Notes: generated by a model not told the origin, from the sequence alone. A DNA stretch of 64,000 bases from Mogibacterium sp. (GCA_016775335.1 JAEUGJ010000003.1:1-64000), one strand, 5' to 3'. Positions 42,302 through 50,930 are shown, numbered from the stretch's first letter. Program-made: numbers and translations.

Positions 42302-43363
42302 CTACTTGTACTCTCTTGCCGGTTCTTCTCCGTTCATGACACGAAGCGCTCCCAGCGCCAGCGCGATCATCTCATACTCACCCGCAACGACTTCCATCGG
42401 TGCAACGTTCTGGGTCATACGCTGAAGTTCCGATGTCACCTTCTTGGAATGAGCAATTCCTCCGGTAACGATGATCCGGTCTACCGGTTCGTCGAATGCC
42501 GGGATGTAGGAGCAGATTTCCTTTGCCGTCTCGTAGATGAATGCATCATATACCAGAGCAGCCTTTTCGTCTCCCTCTTCAATGCGCTTCTCAATCTCTC
42601 TGGAATCCTTCGTTCCCAGGAAATCGTACATGCCGGCGAATTTGCTGATCTTGTCTACCATTTCGGATTCCGTGTACTTACCGGAATAGCAGAGCTGAAC
42701 CAGCGGGTAGGTCGGCAGGGAACCGCAGCGCTCCGGAGAGAACGGACCGTTGGTACGGCCGCCGGATCCATCCACCATCTTTCCTTTCTTGTGGGCACAG
42801 ATGGAAATTCCGGATCCCAGGTGAGCAACGATAAAGTTGCAGTCCTCATACTTCTTTCCGATTTTGCTTGCAATGGCTCTGGCAACCGCCTTATGGTTCA
42901 GTGCATGGAACCAAGCCGGACGCTCCAGTTCCGCAAGACCGGTGATTCTCGCCTTCTCCATCATTTCATCCACTGCCACCGGGTCGACAATGAATGAAGG
43001 TACGCCGATTTCGTCGCCGATGGACTTCGCGATTACCGCACCGAGGTTTGATGCATGCTCTCCGCATACCGCATTTCTGAAATCCTCAATCATGCGATCG
43101 TTTACCGCATAGGTTCCGCCCTCTACCGGCCGGCAGAGACCACCTCTTCCGGCAACACAGCCGAAGTCTGAAATCGAATATCCGGCTTCTTCCACGGTCC
43201 TTACAATCAGGTTCTTCCGGTACTCAAATTCGTCAAAAACATGTGGGTACGGCTTCAGCTCTTCAGCAGTATGGTCGATTGACGCTTTGAAGAGTTCTTG
43301 ATCGTCTTCAAATACTGCAATCTTGGTGCTGGTACCACCCGGATTAATAATCAATAATTTCAT
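42302..43363 (-). CDS. buk: Butyrate (branched-chain acid) kinase
   Basis: 353 residues from the ATG at 43363. The ATG at 43369 directly abuts AGGAGG, so the second is better spaced. LIINPGGTSTKIAVFEDD, VAHLGSGISICAHKKGKMVDGSGG and DRIIVTGGIAHS are the acetate/butyrate kinase signatures. Makes ATP from an acyl phosphate. No phosphotransbutyrylase gene is visible here. First gene of the island's transcript and under a strong promoter with operator C. Confidence 0.93.
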   Translation of the reverse strand: MKLLIINPGGTSTKIAVFEDDQELFKASIDHTAEELKPYPHVFDEFEYRKNLIVRTVEEAGYSISDFGCVAGRGGLCRPVEGGTYAVNDRMIEDFRNAVCGEHASNLGAVIAKSIGDEIGVPSFIVDPVAVDEMMEKARITGLAELERPAWFHALNHKAVARAIASKIGKKYEDCNFIVAHLGSGISICAHKKGKMVDGSGGRTNGPFSPERCGSLPTYPLVQLCYSGKYTESEMVDKISKFAGMYDFLGTKDSREIEKRIEEGDEKAALVYDAFIYETAKEICSYIPAFDEPVDRIIVTGGIAHSKKVTSELQRMTQNVAPMEVVAGEYEMIALALGALRVMNGEEPAREYK

Positions 43364-43421
43364 TCGCATCCTCCTTGTGAATGACGTATAGTTTTTTAAC
43401 GAACTTATCGTTCTATTGTTT

Positions 43422-43434
43422 GGAACAGTATTCT
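43422..43434. promoter_or_regulatory. Operator C of the fermentation regulon (degenerate)
   Basis: GGAAC-AGT-ATTCT, centred 19 bases past the buk -10, exactly like operators A and B. One mismatch from the palindrome in the right half. A nearby GAAC-TTATC-GTTC (43401-43413) may be a second, differently spaced site. Confidence 0.65.
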
Positions 43435-43446
43435 GTTTTCACGCTT

Positions 43447-43475
43447 ATTATAATATTTCACCTAACGGATGTCAA
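43447..43475 (-). promoter_or_regulatory. Promoter of the buk operon
   Basis: Minus-strand -35 TTGACA (43470-43475), 17-bp spacer, -10 TATAAT (43447-43452): full consensus. Confidence 0.9.
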
Positions 43476-43575
43476 TTCACAAACCTCGTCTATTATTTCA
43501 CATCGCAAAAAAAGAATTAACGCCCACTCCGAAATGTTCAAAAACGTTAATCGCTTCTCTTAAAATGCCGAAACA

Positions 43576-43604
43576 TTGCGGTTTTTCCCCATCTCGGCTA
43601 TAAT
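43576..43604 (+). promoter_or_regulatory. Promoter of the phospholipase-like gene
   Basis: -35 TTGCGG (43576-43581), 17-bp spacer, -10 TATAAT (43599-43604), 30 bases before the ATG. Confidence 0.7.
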
Positions 43605-43634
43605 GGTGTCAGTACACAGAAAAAGGAGGCGCCT

Positions 43635-44465
43635 ATGCCATCGCACTACGCCCATTATTATTTTGGAAAAGAAATCATCCGGGTAATGCCGGGAGATGCA
43701 AAAGATATCATCAACTCCAATGCTGCCAGCATTGATGCGTATATGATGGGACTTCACGGTCCGGATTTTTTGGCGTTCTATCGCCCTTGGCACAGCAATC
43801 GTTTGAGCCGGGAAGGCCGTCAAATTCACCATTCCGCCGGGAGGGATTTCTTTGAACGAGCGACCGGAATCCTCCGGAAGAATCCATCACCGGAAGCGTA
43901 CAGTTACGCCCTGGGATGCGTCACTCATTTTATTTTGGACGCCGCCTGCCACCCTTTGGTGTCGGAATTCATGAAGGAAACCGGCCAGACCCACGCAAAG
44001 ATTGAACGGGACTTCGACAGCTATATCCTCGGAATCTGCCGCAAATCTCCTCGCAAGGTGAACTTGAACCGGGTATTCCCCCACTCAAAGAGAATTGACG
44101 AACTGATTTCCGAGTTCTACGAAAGCACCAACCGCCGAAACACCCAGGAGGCCATCGAGACCATGAGCCGGGTGCTGACCCTGTTCAGCCGCCCCAATAC
44201 CGCGGCGAGAAATGCCACCTATCGGATTCTTTCCGCCGTTCCCAGCAAGGCCATTCAGAGCCGGCGGGATATGATCTACCGAGACGGAGACGAAAAGCGG
44301 ACTTCCGTCAGCAGCGTCAAGCTCTTCGATGCCCTGAATAAATCCGTCATGCTGGCCTCCGCAGAAATGGATGCCTTTATGAACCACGTCCTGCTGGATA
44401 CGCCACTGGACGAAACTTTCGATTTGGATTATATTGGAAAGATTCCGGAGCAGGGCTCCAAATAG
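43635..44465 (+). CDS. Zinc-dependent phospholipase C-family protein
   Basis: 276 residues, no signal peptide. MPSHYAHYYFGKEII, GLHGPDFLAFYRP and SYALGCVTHFILDAACHPLV carry the His and Asp residues of the zinc-dependent phospholipase C fold (S1/P1-like). Such cytosolic members are common in Clostridia and their substrates are unknown. Ribosome-binding site AAGGAGG. Monocistronic. Confidence 0.8.
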   Translation: MPSHYAHYYFGKEIIRVMPGDAKDIINSNAASIDAYMMGLHGPDFLAFYRPWHSNRLSREGRQIHHSAGRDFFERATGILRKNPSPEAYSYALGCVTHFILDAACHPLVSEFMKETGQTHAKIERDFDSYILGICRKSPRKVNLNRVFPHSKRIDELISEFYESTNRRNTQEAIETMSRVLTLFSRPNTAARNATYRILSAVPSKAIQSRRDMIYRDGDEKRTSVSSVKLFDALNKSVMLASAEMDAFMNHVLLDTPLDETFDLDYIGKIPEQGSK

Positions 44466-44493
44466 ACTTGCAGATTTCAATTATCGACATATT

Positions 44494-44522
44494 AAAAGCA
44501 CTGCCGATGTAGCAGTGCTTTT
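44494..44522. terminator. Bidirectional terminator
   Basis: AAAAGCACTGC pairs with GCAGTGCTTTT around a 7-base loop between converging genes. Confidence 0.85.
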
Positions 44523-44548
44523 TGCATTCTATTCTATTTTCAAAACTC

Positions 44549-45001
44549 CTACGCAATCATCTTCACGCCGAAGGTCAGCCAGGATACAATCAATCCGGCA
44601 ATTACAACGCCCAGAACCACCGCCGGAAAGGCTTTCTTGAAATCCAGCTCCATCATGGCCGCCACCAGACAGCCCGTCCAGGCACCGGTTCCCGGCAACG
44701 GAATGGCTACCAGCAACATCAACCCGAAAAACTCATATTTCTCCACGGTTTCCTTCTTGGATTCCGCCTTCGCCTCCATCTTGCACACGAAAGCATTTAG
44801 CCCCTCACTCTTGGTCCGAAGCCACGCGAACACTCTTTTGGTAAAAATAATCAGCGCCGGAACCGGAATCAGGTTTCCGATAATCGAAAGGATCAACGCC
44901 TGGCTCACGCTGAGGCCTTCCACAACGCCGTAGGGAATGGCTCCTCGAAGCTCTATGACCGGCACCATTGCCATAAATAATGTTGTAAGTGCAACTCTCA
45001 A
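44549..45001 (-). CDS. Small multidrug export family membrane protein
   Basis: 150 residues with four or five hydrophobic segments. VIELRGAIPYGVVEGLS and AIPLPGTGAWTGCLVAAMMEL match the COG2426 / small multi-drug export family. The start is TTG, 6 bases after AAGGAGG. Actual transport substrate not known. Confidence 0.82.
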   Translation of the reverse strand: MRVALTTLFMAMVPVIELRGAIPYGVVEGLSVSQALILSIIGNLIPVPALIIFTKRVFAWLRTKSEGLNAFVCKMEAKAESKKETVEKYEFFGLMLLVAIPLPGTGAWTGCLVAAMMELDFKKAFPAVVLGVVIAGLIVSWLTFGVKMIA

Positions 45002-45031
45002 AACTTTCCTCCTTATACAATAACAAGAAAA

Positions 45032-45060
45032 ATCTTATCACAGGAAAATGACCGTTTCAA
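45032..45060 (-). promoter_or_regulatory. Promoter of the small export protein gene
   Basis: Minus-strand -35 TTGAAA (45055-45060), 17-bp spacer, -10 TAAGAT (45032-45037). Confidence 0.65.
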
Positions 45061-45072
45061 GTTGTTTTGATG

Positions 45073-45103
45073 AAAAAAGGGAACCGCTTCCGCAGTTCCC
45101 TTT
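45073..45103 (-). terminator. Terminator of the hydrogenase operon
   Basis: AAAGGGAAC pairs with GTTCCCTTT around a 10-base loop, followed by TTT on the minus strand, 42 bases after the hydrogenase stop codon. Confidence 0.85.
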
Positions 45104-45145
45104 CCGTTGATTCTCTTATGAAAATCCAATTCGCTTCACCGGATT

Positions 45146-46897
45146 CTAGAAGTCCTTGTTCACCTTTCTCTCCACATACTTGGTGTGCAGAATGTGGTGC
45201 GCCTTCTCGCTTCCCGGTTCACCGAAGTAGGATTTGTATATTTCGATGATTTCCGGATTCTCGTGAGATTTACGCAGCGGTCTGTTCTTGTCCAGCTCGT
45301 ACAGTCCCTTTGCACGAAGTGCACGAACGTCTACAAAGTTTCTGACAGAGGAATCTACAATCGGCTGTCCGCCGCCGTTGACGCATCCGCCCGGACATGC
45401 CATGATTTCCACGAATGTGTAATTCTTCTCGCCGGAACGGATTGCATCCAGAACCTTCTTCGCATTGGCCAGGCCGCTGGCTACTGCCACGTTCACTTCC
45501 AGGCCACCCACGTTGTAGGATGCTTCCTTCACGCCTTCTACGCCACGAACATCGGTAAATTCTACGCATTCCAGCTCTTCGCCGGTAATGGTCTCCACTG
45601 CCGTTCTCAGTGCCGCTTCCATAACGCCGCCGGTTGCGCCGAAGATTACCGCAGCACCGGTGTAATCGCCCAGAGGGCTGTCGTACGGCATTTCCGGCAG
45701 GTTGACAAAGTCGATGCCGGCTTCGTTAATCAGGCTGCCCAGCTCTCTGGTGGTCAGCGAGTAATCCACATCCTGTACGCCTGCCGCATCCTGATCCGGT
45801 CTGTCGCACTCGAACTTCTTAGCGGTACATGGCATTACGGATACCGATACAATCTTGTCTACCGGAATTCCCATGGTTTCCGCGTAGTATGTTTTTACCA
45901 CCGCACCGAACATCTGCTGCGGAGATTTGCAGCTGGATACGTTCGGAAGCAGGTCCGGATAGTAGTGTTCGCAGTACTTAATCCAACCCGGCGAGCAGGA
46001 GGTAATCAGCGGCAGTGCTCCGCCGTTCTGAACGCGATCGATCAGCTCGTGCGCTTCTTCCAGGATGGTCAGGTCTGCCGAGAAGTTGGTATCGAATACG
46101 CGGTCGAATCCCAGACGGTGCAGTGCAGCGGACATCTGTCCTTCCACAACGGTTCCGATCGGAAGTCCGAAGCATTCGCCCAGACCCACACGAACGGACG
46201 GTGCTGCCTGAACCACAACGAACTTGTCCGGATCTTCCAGTGCCGCCTTAACCTCAGCGGTGGAATCCTTCTCATAGAGAGCGCCTACCGGGCAAGCTGC
46301 CACGCACTGTCCGCAGTTTACGCAGCTGGTTTCTACAAGCGGCAGGTCGAAGGTGCTTCCGATGTAAGTATCGAATCCACGGTTGTTTGCGCCGATTACG
46401 CCGATTCCCTGAAGGTTCTCACAGGCACCCACGCATCTTCTGCACAGAATACATTTGTTGTTGTCTCTAACGATGGATTTGGAACTGCTGTCTACGGTAA
46501 AAGAATTCTTCTTTCCGGCATAGTAGTCCGTATCTGTCACGCCATAGCGCTTGCACAGCTTCTGCAGCTCGCAGTTGTTGTTTCTTACGCAAGCCAGGCA
46601 GTCCATGTTGTGATCGGAAACGATCAGCTGCAGGGTCTTTCTTCTGGCTTCTCTCAGTCTTTCGGTATTGGTGTGTGCCACCATTCCGTCACTTACCGGG
46701 AATGCGCAAGCGGTTACCAGACCTCTGGCACCCTCCACTTCACACAGGCACATTCTGCAGGCGCCAATTTCGTTGACGTCTCTCAGATAGCACAGGGTCG
46801 GAAGGTCAATTCCGGCTGCGTGTGCAGCATCCAGAAGAGTGGAGCCTTCCGGAACTGTGACTTCAATATTATCGATTGTTAATTTGATATCTCCCAT
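45146..46897 (-). CDS. hydA: [FeFe] hydrogenase catalytic subunit (HydA/HndD)
   Basis: 583 residues from the ATG at 46897 (GGAGG 8 bases upstream). Order: N-terminal [2Fe-2S] domain (CYLRDVNEIGACRMCLCEV), His-ligated [4Fe-4S] region (CLACVRNNNCELQKLC), two [4Fe-4S] ferredoxin motifs (CILCRRCVGAC, CVNCGQCVAACPVG), then the H-cluster domain with TSCSPGWIKYCE, MPCTAKKFECDR and MACPGGCVNGGGQP. Catalyses H2 evolution at the active-site di-iron cluster. The C-terminal small-subunit-like tail follows. Confidence 0.95.
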   Translation of the reverse strand: MGDIKLTIDNIEVTVPEGSTLLDAAHAAGIDLPTLCYLRDVNEIGACRMCLCEVEGARGLVTACAFPVSDGMVAHTNTERLREARRKTLQLIVSDHNMDCLACVRNNNCELQKLCKRYGVTDTDYYAGKKNSFTVDSSSKSIVRDNNKCILCRRCVGACENLQGIGVIGANNRGFDTYIGSTFDLPLVETSCVNCGQCVAACPVGALYEKDSTAEVKAALEDPDKFVVVQAAPSVRVGLGECFGLPIGTVVEGQMSAALHRLGFDRVFDTNFSADLTILEEAHELIDRVQNGGALPLITSCSPGWIKYCEHYYPDLLPNVSSCKSPQQMFGAVVKTYYAETMGIPVDKIVSVSVMPCTAKKFECDRPDQDAAGVQDVDYSLTTRELGSLINEAGIDFVNLPEMPYDSPLGDYTGAAVIFGATGGVMEAALRTAVETITGEELECVEFTDVRGVEGVKEASYNVGGLEVNVAVASGLANAKKVLDAIRSGEKNYTFVEIMACPGGCVNGGGQPIVDSSVRNFVDVRALRAKGLYELDKNRPLRKSHENPEIIEIYKSYFGEPGSEKAHHILHTKYVERKVNKDF

Positions 46898-46911
46898 TTC
46901 TGTAACCTCCA

Positions 46912-48801
46912 CTACTTGAATACCACTGCGCCGAAACGGCAGTTATCCATACATGCTCCACACTTGATGCACTTGTCCGTATCGATGTGATGCGGTTCTT
47001 TCACGGAACCGGTAATCGCATCTGCCGGGCAGTTTCTTGCGCACAGTGTGCATCCCTTACACTTCTCCGGATCGATTTCGTATGTGCACAGAGCCTTACA
47101 TACGCCGGCCGGACACTTCTTGTCCTGAATATGTGCCACATACTCGTCCCGGAAGAATCTCAAAGTGGACAGAACCGGGTTCGGTGCAGTCTGACCCAGA
47201 CCGCACAGAGAATTGGCCTGAATGTACTTTGCCAGCTCTTCCAGCTTGTTCAGATCTTCCATCTCGCCCTTGCCTTCGGTAATCCGTGTCAGGATTTCCA
47301 GCATACGTCTTGTACCGATACGGCATGGAGTACATTTTCCGCAGGATTCACTTACAGTGAATTCCAGGAAGAACTTCGCAATATCTACCATGCAGTTATC
47401 TTCGTCCATTACGATCATTCCGCCGGAACCCATCATGCATCCGATGCTCTTCAGAGTTTCGTAATCAATTGGAATATCGTAATATTTTTCCGGGATACAT
47501 CCGCCGGAAGGACCGCCGGTCTGTGCAGCCTTGAACTTCTTGCCCTTTGGCACGCCGCCGCCGATTTCTTCAATAACTTCTCTCAGGGTGGTTCCCATCG
47601 GAACTTCTACCAGGCCGGTGTTGTTTACCTTACCGCCCAGAGCGAATACCTTGGTGCCCGTTGAGCCTTCGGTACCCATGGACCGGAACCAATCCACACC
47701 CTTTACGATGATTTCCGGAATATTGGCATATGTCTCTACGTTGTTCAGAACGGTTGGAGACTGGAACAGACCCTTTACTGCCGGGAACGGCGGACGGGTA
47801 TGAGGCTCTCCACGGTTTCCTTCGATAGAGGTCATCAGTGCGGTCTCTTCACCGCAAACGAACGCGCCGGCACCCAGTCTCAGGTCGATATCGAAACTGA
47901 AGTCCGTACCGAAAAGATTCTTGCCCAGCAGTCCGTATTCTCTTGCCTGACGAATCGCAATGCGGAGACGATCTACCGCGATTGGATACTCCGCACGAAC
48001 GTAGATATAACCCTGATCTGCGCCGATTGCGTATCCGGCAATAGCCATTGCCTCCAGCACGCTGTGCGGGTCACCTTCCAGAATGGAACGGTCCATGAAT
48101 GCACCCGGGTCACCTTCATCGGCGTTACAGCATACATACTTCTGAACCTGTCCTCTGTTGCCGCAAGCGAATTTCCACTTCTTTCCGGTTGGGAATCCGG
48201 CACCGCCACGGCCTCTCAGTCCGCTGTCCAGTACTACCTGAATGACATCGTCCGGGGACATCTGAGTCAGAGAACGGCCCAGTGCTTCATATCCGCCTCT
48301 TCCGATATATTCATCGATGTTCTCCGGATCGATCATTCCGCAGTTGCGAAGTGCGATACGGGTCTGTCTGTTGTAGAACTTGAAATCCTCATCATCTGTA
48401 CCGTCGGCATTTTCTTCCCTCAGCAGGTACTTGGATGCAACATTTCCGCCTTCCACGTGTTCCCGGAAGATGACTTCTGCCTTATCCGGGTTCACTTCTT
48501 CATAGAATACGGCGCCTGGGTGGATTACGACAATCGGGCCCTTTGCGCAAAGACCCTGACATCCGGTCTGAATTACCTTGTATTCCTTTTCCTTGCCGGC
48601 TACCTTAATCAGTTTCTCAAAACGATCCATTACTTCCTGGCTGTGGCCGGAATGACATCCGGTACCGCCGCAAACCATAATAAATTTCTCAGGACCGTCA
48701 CCTTCTACATGTTCCGGAGCTGCTTCTCCCGCTCCGCATCTTGGACCGATCTGACTCTGCATCCGGTCACGAATGACTTTGAGTTCTTCTAATGATTTCA
48801 T
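46912..48801 (-). CDS. hydB: Electron-bifurcating hydrogenase subunit HydB/HndC (NuoF-like)
   Basis: 629 residues: thioredoxin-like [2Fe-2S] domain (CGGTGCHSGHS), FMN/NADH-binding NuoF domain (GLRGRGGAGFPTGKKW), SLBB-like part, [4Fe-4S] motif ESCGKCTPCRIG, and two C-terminal ferredoxin clusters (CKGCTLCARNCPA, CIKCGACMDNC). The C-terminal ferredoxin domain is typical of the bifurcating enzyme. It oxidises NADH. Confidence 0.95.
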   Translation of the reverse strand: MKSLEELKVIRDRMQSQIGPRCGAGEAAPEHVEGDGPEKFIMVCGGTGCHSGHSQEVMDRFEKLIKVAGKEKEYKVIQTGCQGLCAKGPIVVIHPGAVFYEEVNPDKAEVIFREHVEGGNVASKYLLREENADGTDDEDFKFYNRQTRIALRNCGMIDPENIDEYIGRGGYEALGRSLTQMSPDDVIQVVLDSGLRGRGGAGFPTGKKWKFACGNRGQVQKYVCCNADEGDPGAFMDRSILEGDPHSVLEAMAIAGYAIGADQGYIYVRAEYPIAVDRLRIAIRQAREYGLLGKNLFGTDFSFDIDLRLGAGAFVCGEETALMTSIEGNRGEPHTRPPFPAVKGLFQSPTVLNNVETYANIPEIIVKGVDWFRSMGTEGSTGTKVFALGGKVNNTGLVEVPMGTTLREVIEEIGGGVPKGKKFKAAQTGGPSGGCIPEKYYDIPIDYETLKSIGCMMGSGGMIVMDEDNCMVDIAKFFLEFTVSESCGKCTPCRIGTRRMLEILTRITEGKGEMEDLNKLEELAKYIQANSLCGLGQTAPNPVLSTLRFFRDEYVAHIQDKKCPAGVCKALCTYEIDPEKCKGCTLCARNCPADAITGSVKEPHHIDTDKCIKCGACMDNCRFGAVVFK

Positions 48802-48834
48802 TATCTTCCTCCATTGCAGTCTTCAATTACTGGT

Positions 48835-49323
48835 TTATGCATACTTCTTCAAGATATCGGCAACCTGATCCGGAGTAATCTTTCCGTATACATCGCCACC
48901 TACAATCATAACCGGAGCCAGTCCGCAGGCTCCTACACAACGGCAGGTATCCAGAGAGAACTTTCCGTCCGGTGTGCATTCACCGTCATCGATTCCCAGT
49001 TCTTTCTTAACCTCTTCCAGAACCTCGCCGGCACCCTTAACGTAGCATGCAGTTCCAAGACAGACAGATACTTCGTACTGTCCCTTTGGAGACATGGAGA
49101 ACTGTGCGTAGAATGTTGCCACGCCGTAAATCTTCTCCATTGGGATTCCGGTCTCATCTGAAATAATTTTCTGCACTTGATATGGTAAATATCCGTAAAT
49201 CTCCTGCGCTGCCTGCATGATCGGCATCAGAGATCCCTTTTCACCTTTGTGCTCTGCAATTCTTTTGCGGAGTTCAGTTTCCTGTTCCGCTGTGCCTTTG
49301 AAAGGAACATTTGAAACTTTCAT
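48835..49323 (-). CDS. hydC: Electron-bifurcating hydrogenase subunit HydC/HndA (NuoE-like)
   Basis: 162 residues from the ATG at 49323 (AAGGAGG upstream). Thioredoxin-like [2Fe-2S] domain with cysteines in CLGTACYVKG and CRCVGACGLAP. Completes the HydABC trimer, which couples oxidation of NADH and reduced ferredoxin to H2 formation. It links to the reduced ferredoxin from the 2-oxoacid oxidoreductase. Confidence 0.94.
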   Translation of the reverse strand: MKVSNVPFKGTAEQETELRKRIAEHKGEKGSLMPIMQAAQEIYGYLPYQVQKIISDETGIPMEKIYGVATFYAQFSMSPKGQYEVSVCLGTACYVKGAGEVLEEVKKELGIDDGECTPDGKFSLDTCRCVGACGLAPVMIVGGDVYGKITPDQVADILKKYA

Positions 49324-49361
49324 CAGAATTATACCTCCTTGTTTTGACATACAAATACACC

Positions 49362-49381
49362 TTGTATAATTCATTATACAA
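49362..49381. promoter_or_regulatory. Palindrome at the hydrogenase promoter
   Basis: TTGTATAAT-TC-ATTATACAA is a perfect 9-bp inverted repeat near the likely hydABC transcription start. Its TTGT...ACAA ends resemble Rex operators, but the length is 20 rather than 18 bp. A minus-strand promoter with TTGCAA, 16-bp spacer and TATAAT overlaps it. Confidence 0.55.
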
Positions 49382-49511
49382 TTATATAATGAGTTTGCAA
49401 GAATTGTTATAACTCTAACTAAATTTATTCCATATAGTCATATTTGAACAGAAATTTGATTGAATAGAATTAAACAAAGTAAATTGTCACTTAAAAATAT
49501 TTTATCAATAG

Positions 49512-49520
49512 TGTTATAAA
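49512..49520 (+). promoter_or_regulatory. Extended -10 of the DRTGG gene
   Basis: TGT-TATAAA without a clear -35, 16 bases before the ATG. Confidence 0.4.
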
Positions 49521-49535
49521 TGCAAGGAGGAAGTT

Positions 49536-49901
49536 ATGGTTTTAAAAGAAGTGGTAAACCTGCTGGATGCCGAAGTTTTAACGGGAAACAGCGATCCGGA
49601 ACTGGAATTGAACAGCGCATTTTCCTCGGATATGATGAGTCATATGTTAGCCTATTCTAACGATAAATCCATCTTAATTACAGCTTTATACAATCCGCAA
49701 GTTCTACGTACAGCAGACTTAATGGGGATTTCCTGTGTAATTTTTATCGGACGAAGTGAGCCGGATCCGGCCTTGATTAAGCTGGCGGAATCCCTCGGTG
49801 TCACCATCGTGCAGTCCCCTTATTCCATGTACGTCACCTGCGGCATTCTCTTCTCCAACGGATTGCAGGGCGCATTCCAGAACGAACAGGAGAGAAAATA
49901 A
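49536..49901 (+). CDS. DRTGG-domain protein beside the hydrogenase operon
   Basis: 121 residues resembling the DRTGG domain found in HPr kinase and phosphotransacetylase N-termini and, as a small stand-alone protein, near hydrogenase or bifurcating complexes in anaerobes. The sequence has a pattern LDAEVLTGNSDPELELNSAFSSDMMSHMLAYS typical of it. Ribosome-binding site AAGGAGG. Function unknown; divergently transcribed from hydC, so a link to H2 metabolism is inference. Confidence 0.7.
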   Translation: MVLKEVVNLLDAEVLTGNSDPELELNSAFSSDMMSHMLAYSNDKSILITALYNPQVLRTADLMGISCVIFIGRSEPDPALIKLAESLGVTIVQSPYSMYVTCGILFSNGLQGAFQNEQERK

Positions 49902-49902
49902 A

Positions 49903-50892
49903 ATGATTTATCCGAAATTTCTCCGGCCCGGAGACACCATCGGCATCTGTGCACCCAGCGCCGGTGTGGGCCACAAAATCGAATCCTTCGATCAATCCCT
50001 CTCCGTGCTCAAGGGAGAAGGCTACCGCATCCGAGAAACCGCTGCTGTGCGAAACAATTCCGACCGTTCCGCCTCCGGTGCCGTGCGCGGTAAAGAATTG
50101 CAGGAATTAGTGGAGGATAAAAACATCTCCGCCATTCTCTCCGCTTCCGGCGGGGACTACGCTCCGGAGATGCTGCCGTACGTGGATTGGAATCAAATCC
50201 GAGAAAAGCCGAAATGGATCATCGGTGCCAGTGACCCCACCAACCTTCTTTTTCCAATCACCACGAATCTGGATATCGCCACCATGTACGGATTCAATGC
50301 GGGTACCTTTGACTGGCAGCCCCTGCACCCTTTTCAGGAACGGATGCTTCGGGTCCTGAAAGGTGACATTGGAACCCAAGAGTCCTTTCAATATTATGAT
50401 GACAAAAAGGATTTCAGCAATAATCCCGTCCTGGAAGGAGAAGTGTACTGGGACAGCCGGTTGGACGGTGAGAAAGAGCCGGTGGCCTTTGAGGGAAGGC
50501 TGATTGGCGGATGCATTGACTGCATCGGAAAGCTGATCGGTACGCCTTACGACGGCACCCATCAATTCTTGGAGCGCTATGCCTCGGAAGGGATTGTGTG
50601 GTACTTCGATCCTTTTGCCATGAATGCGGAAACCCTGTACCTCACCATGCTTCAGATGAAAGCCTGCGGCTATTTCCGCGGTACGACCGGAATTCTCTTC
50701 GGGCGGGTGATGTTCGACGGCGGTTCGTCGGATGAGGAGTATCTGGATCTGCTCAATCGATGCTTCGACGTTCCGATTGTATGGAACTGCGATATCGGTC
50801 ACGTGAAGCCGTGCATGACCTTGATTAACGGTTCAATCGCCAAAGTTCAATGCGCGGATGGAATCGGTACAATAGAAATGAGACTGGAATAA
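49903..50892 (+). CDS. LD-carboxypeptidase-like protein (S66 family)
   Basis: 329 residues from the ATG at 49903 (AGGAGA upstream); upstream in-frame codons overlap the previous gene. S66 family residues: Ser110 (GASDPTN) and His300 (DIGH) are present. The catalytic glutamate of family members appears as Asp236 (IVWYFDPF). Cytosolic cleavage of L,D-tetrapeptides in cell-wall recycling, or of microcin-like peptides (MccF). Follows the DRTGG gene by one base gap. Confidence 0.78.
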   Translation: MIYPKFLRPGDTIGICAPSAGVGHKIESFDQSLSVLKGEGYRIRETAAVRNNSDRSASGAVRGKELQELVEDKNISAILSASGGDYAPEMLPYVDWNQIREKPKWIIGASDPTNLLFPITTNLDIATMYGFNAGTFDWQPLHPFQERMLRVLKGDIGTQESFQYYDDKKDFSNNPVLEGEVYWDSRLDGEKEPVAFEGRLIGGCIDCIGKLIGTPYDGTHQFLERYASEGIVWYFDPFAMNAETLYLTMLQMKACGYFRGTTGILFGRVMFDGGSSDEEYLDLLNRCFDVPIVWNCDIGHVKPCMTLINGSIAKVQCADGIGTIEMRLE

Positions 50893-50909
50893 TCCAGCCT
50901 CATTTTTGT
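50877..50909. terminator. Terminator after the LD-carboxypeptidase gene
   Basis: AATGAGACTGGA pairs with TCCAGCCTCATT (one mismatch) around ATAA, followed by TTTTTG. Overlaps the coding end of the plus-strand gene. Confidence 0.6.
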
Positions 50910-50930
50910 TTTCCGTTATTTCTTGAAGTA

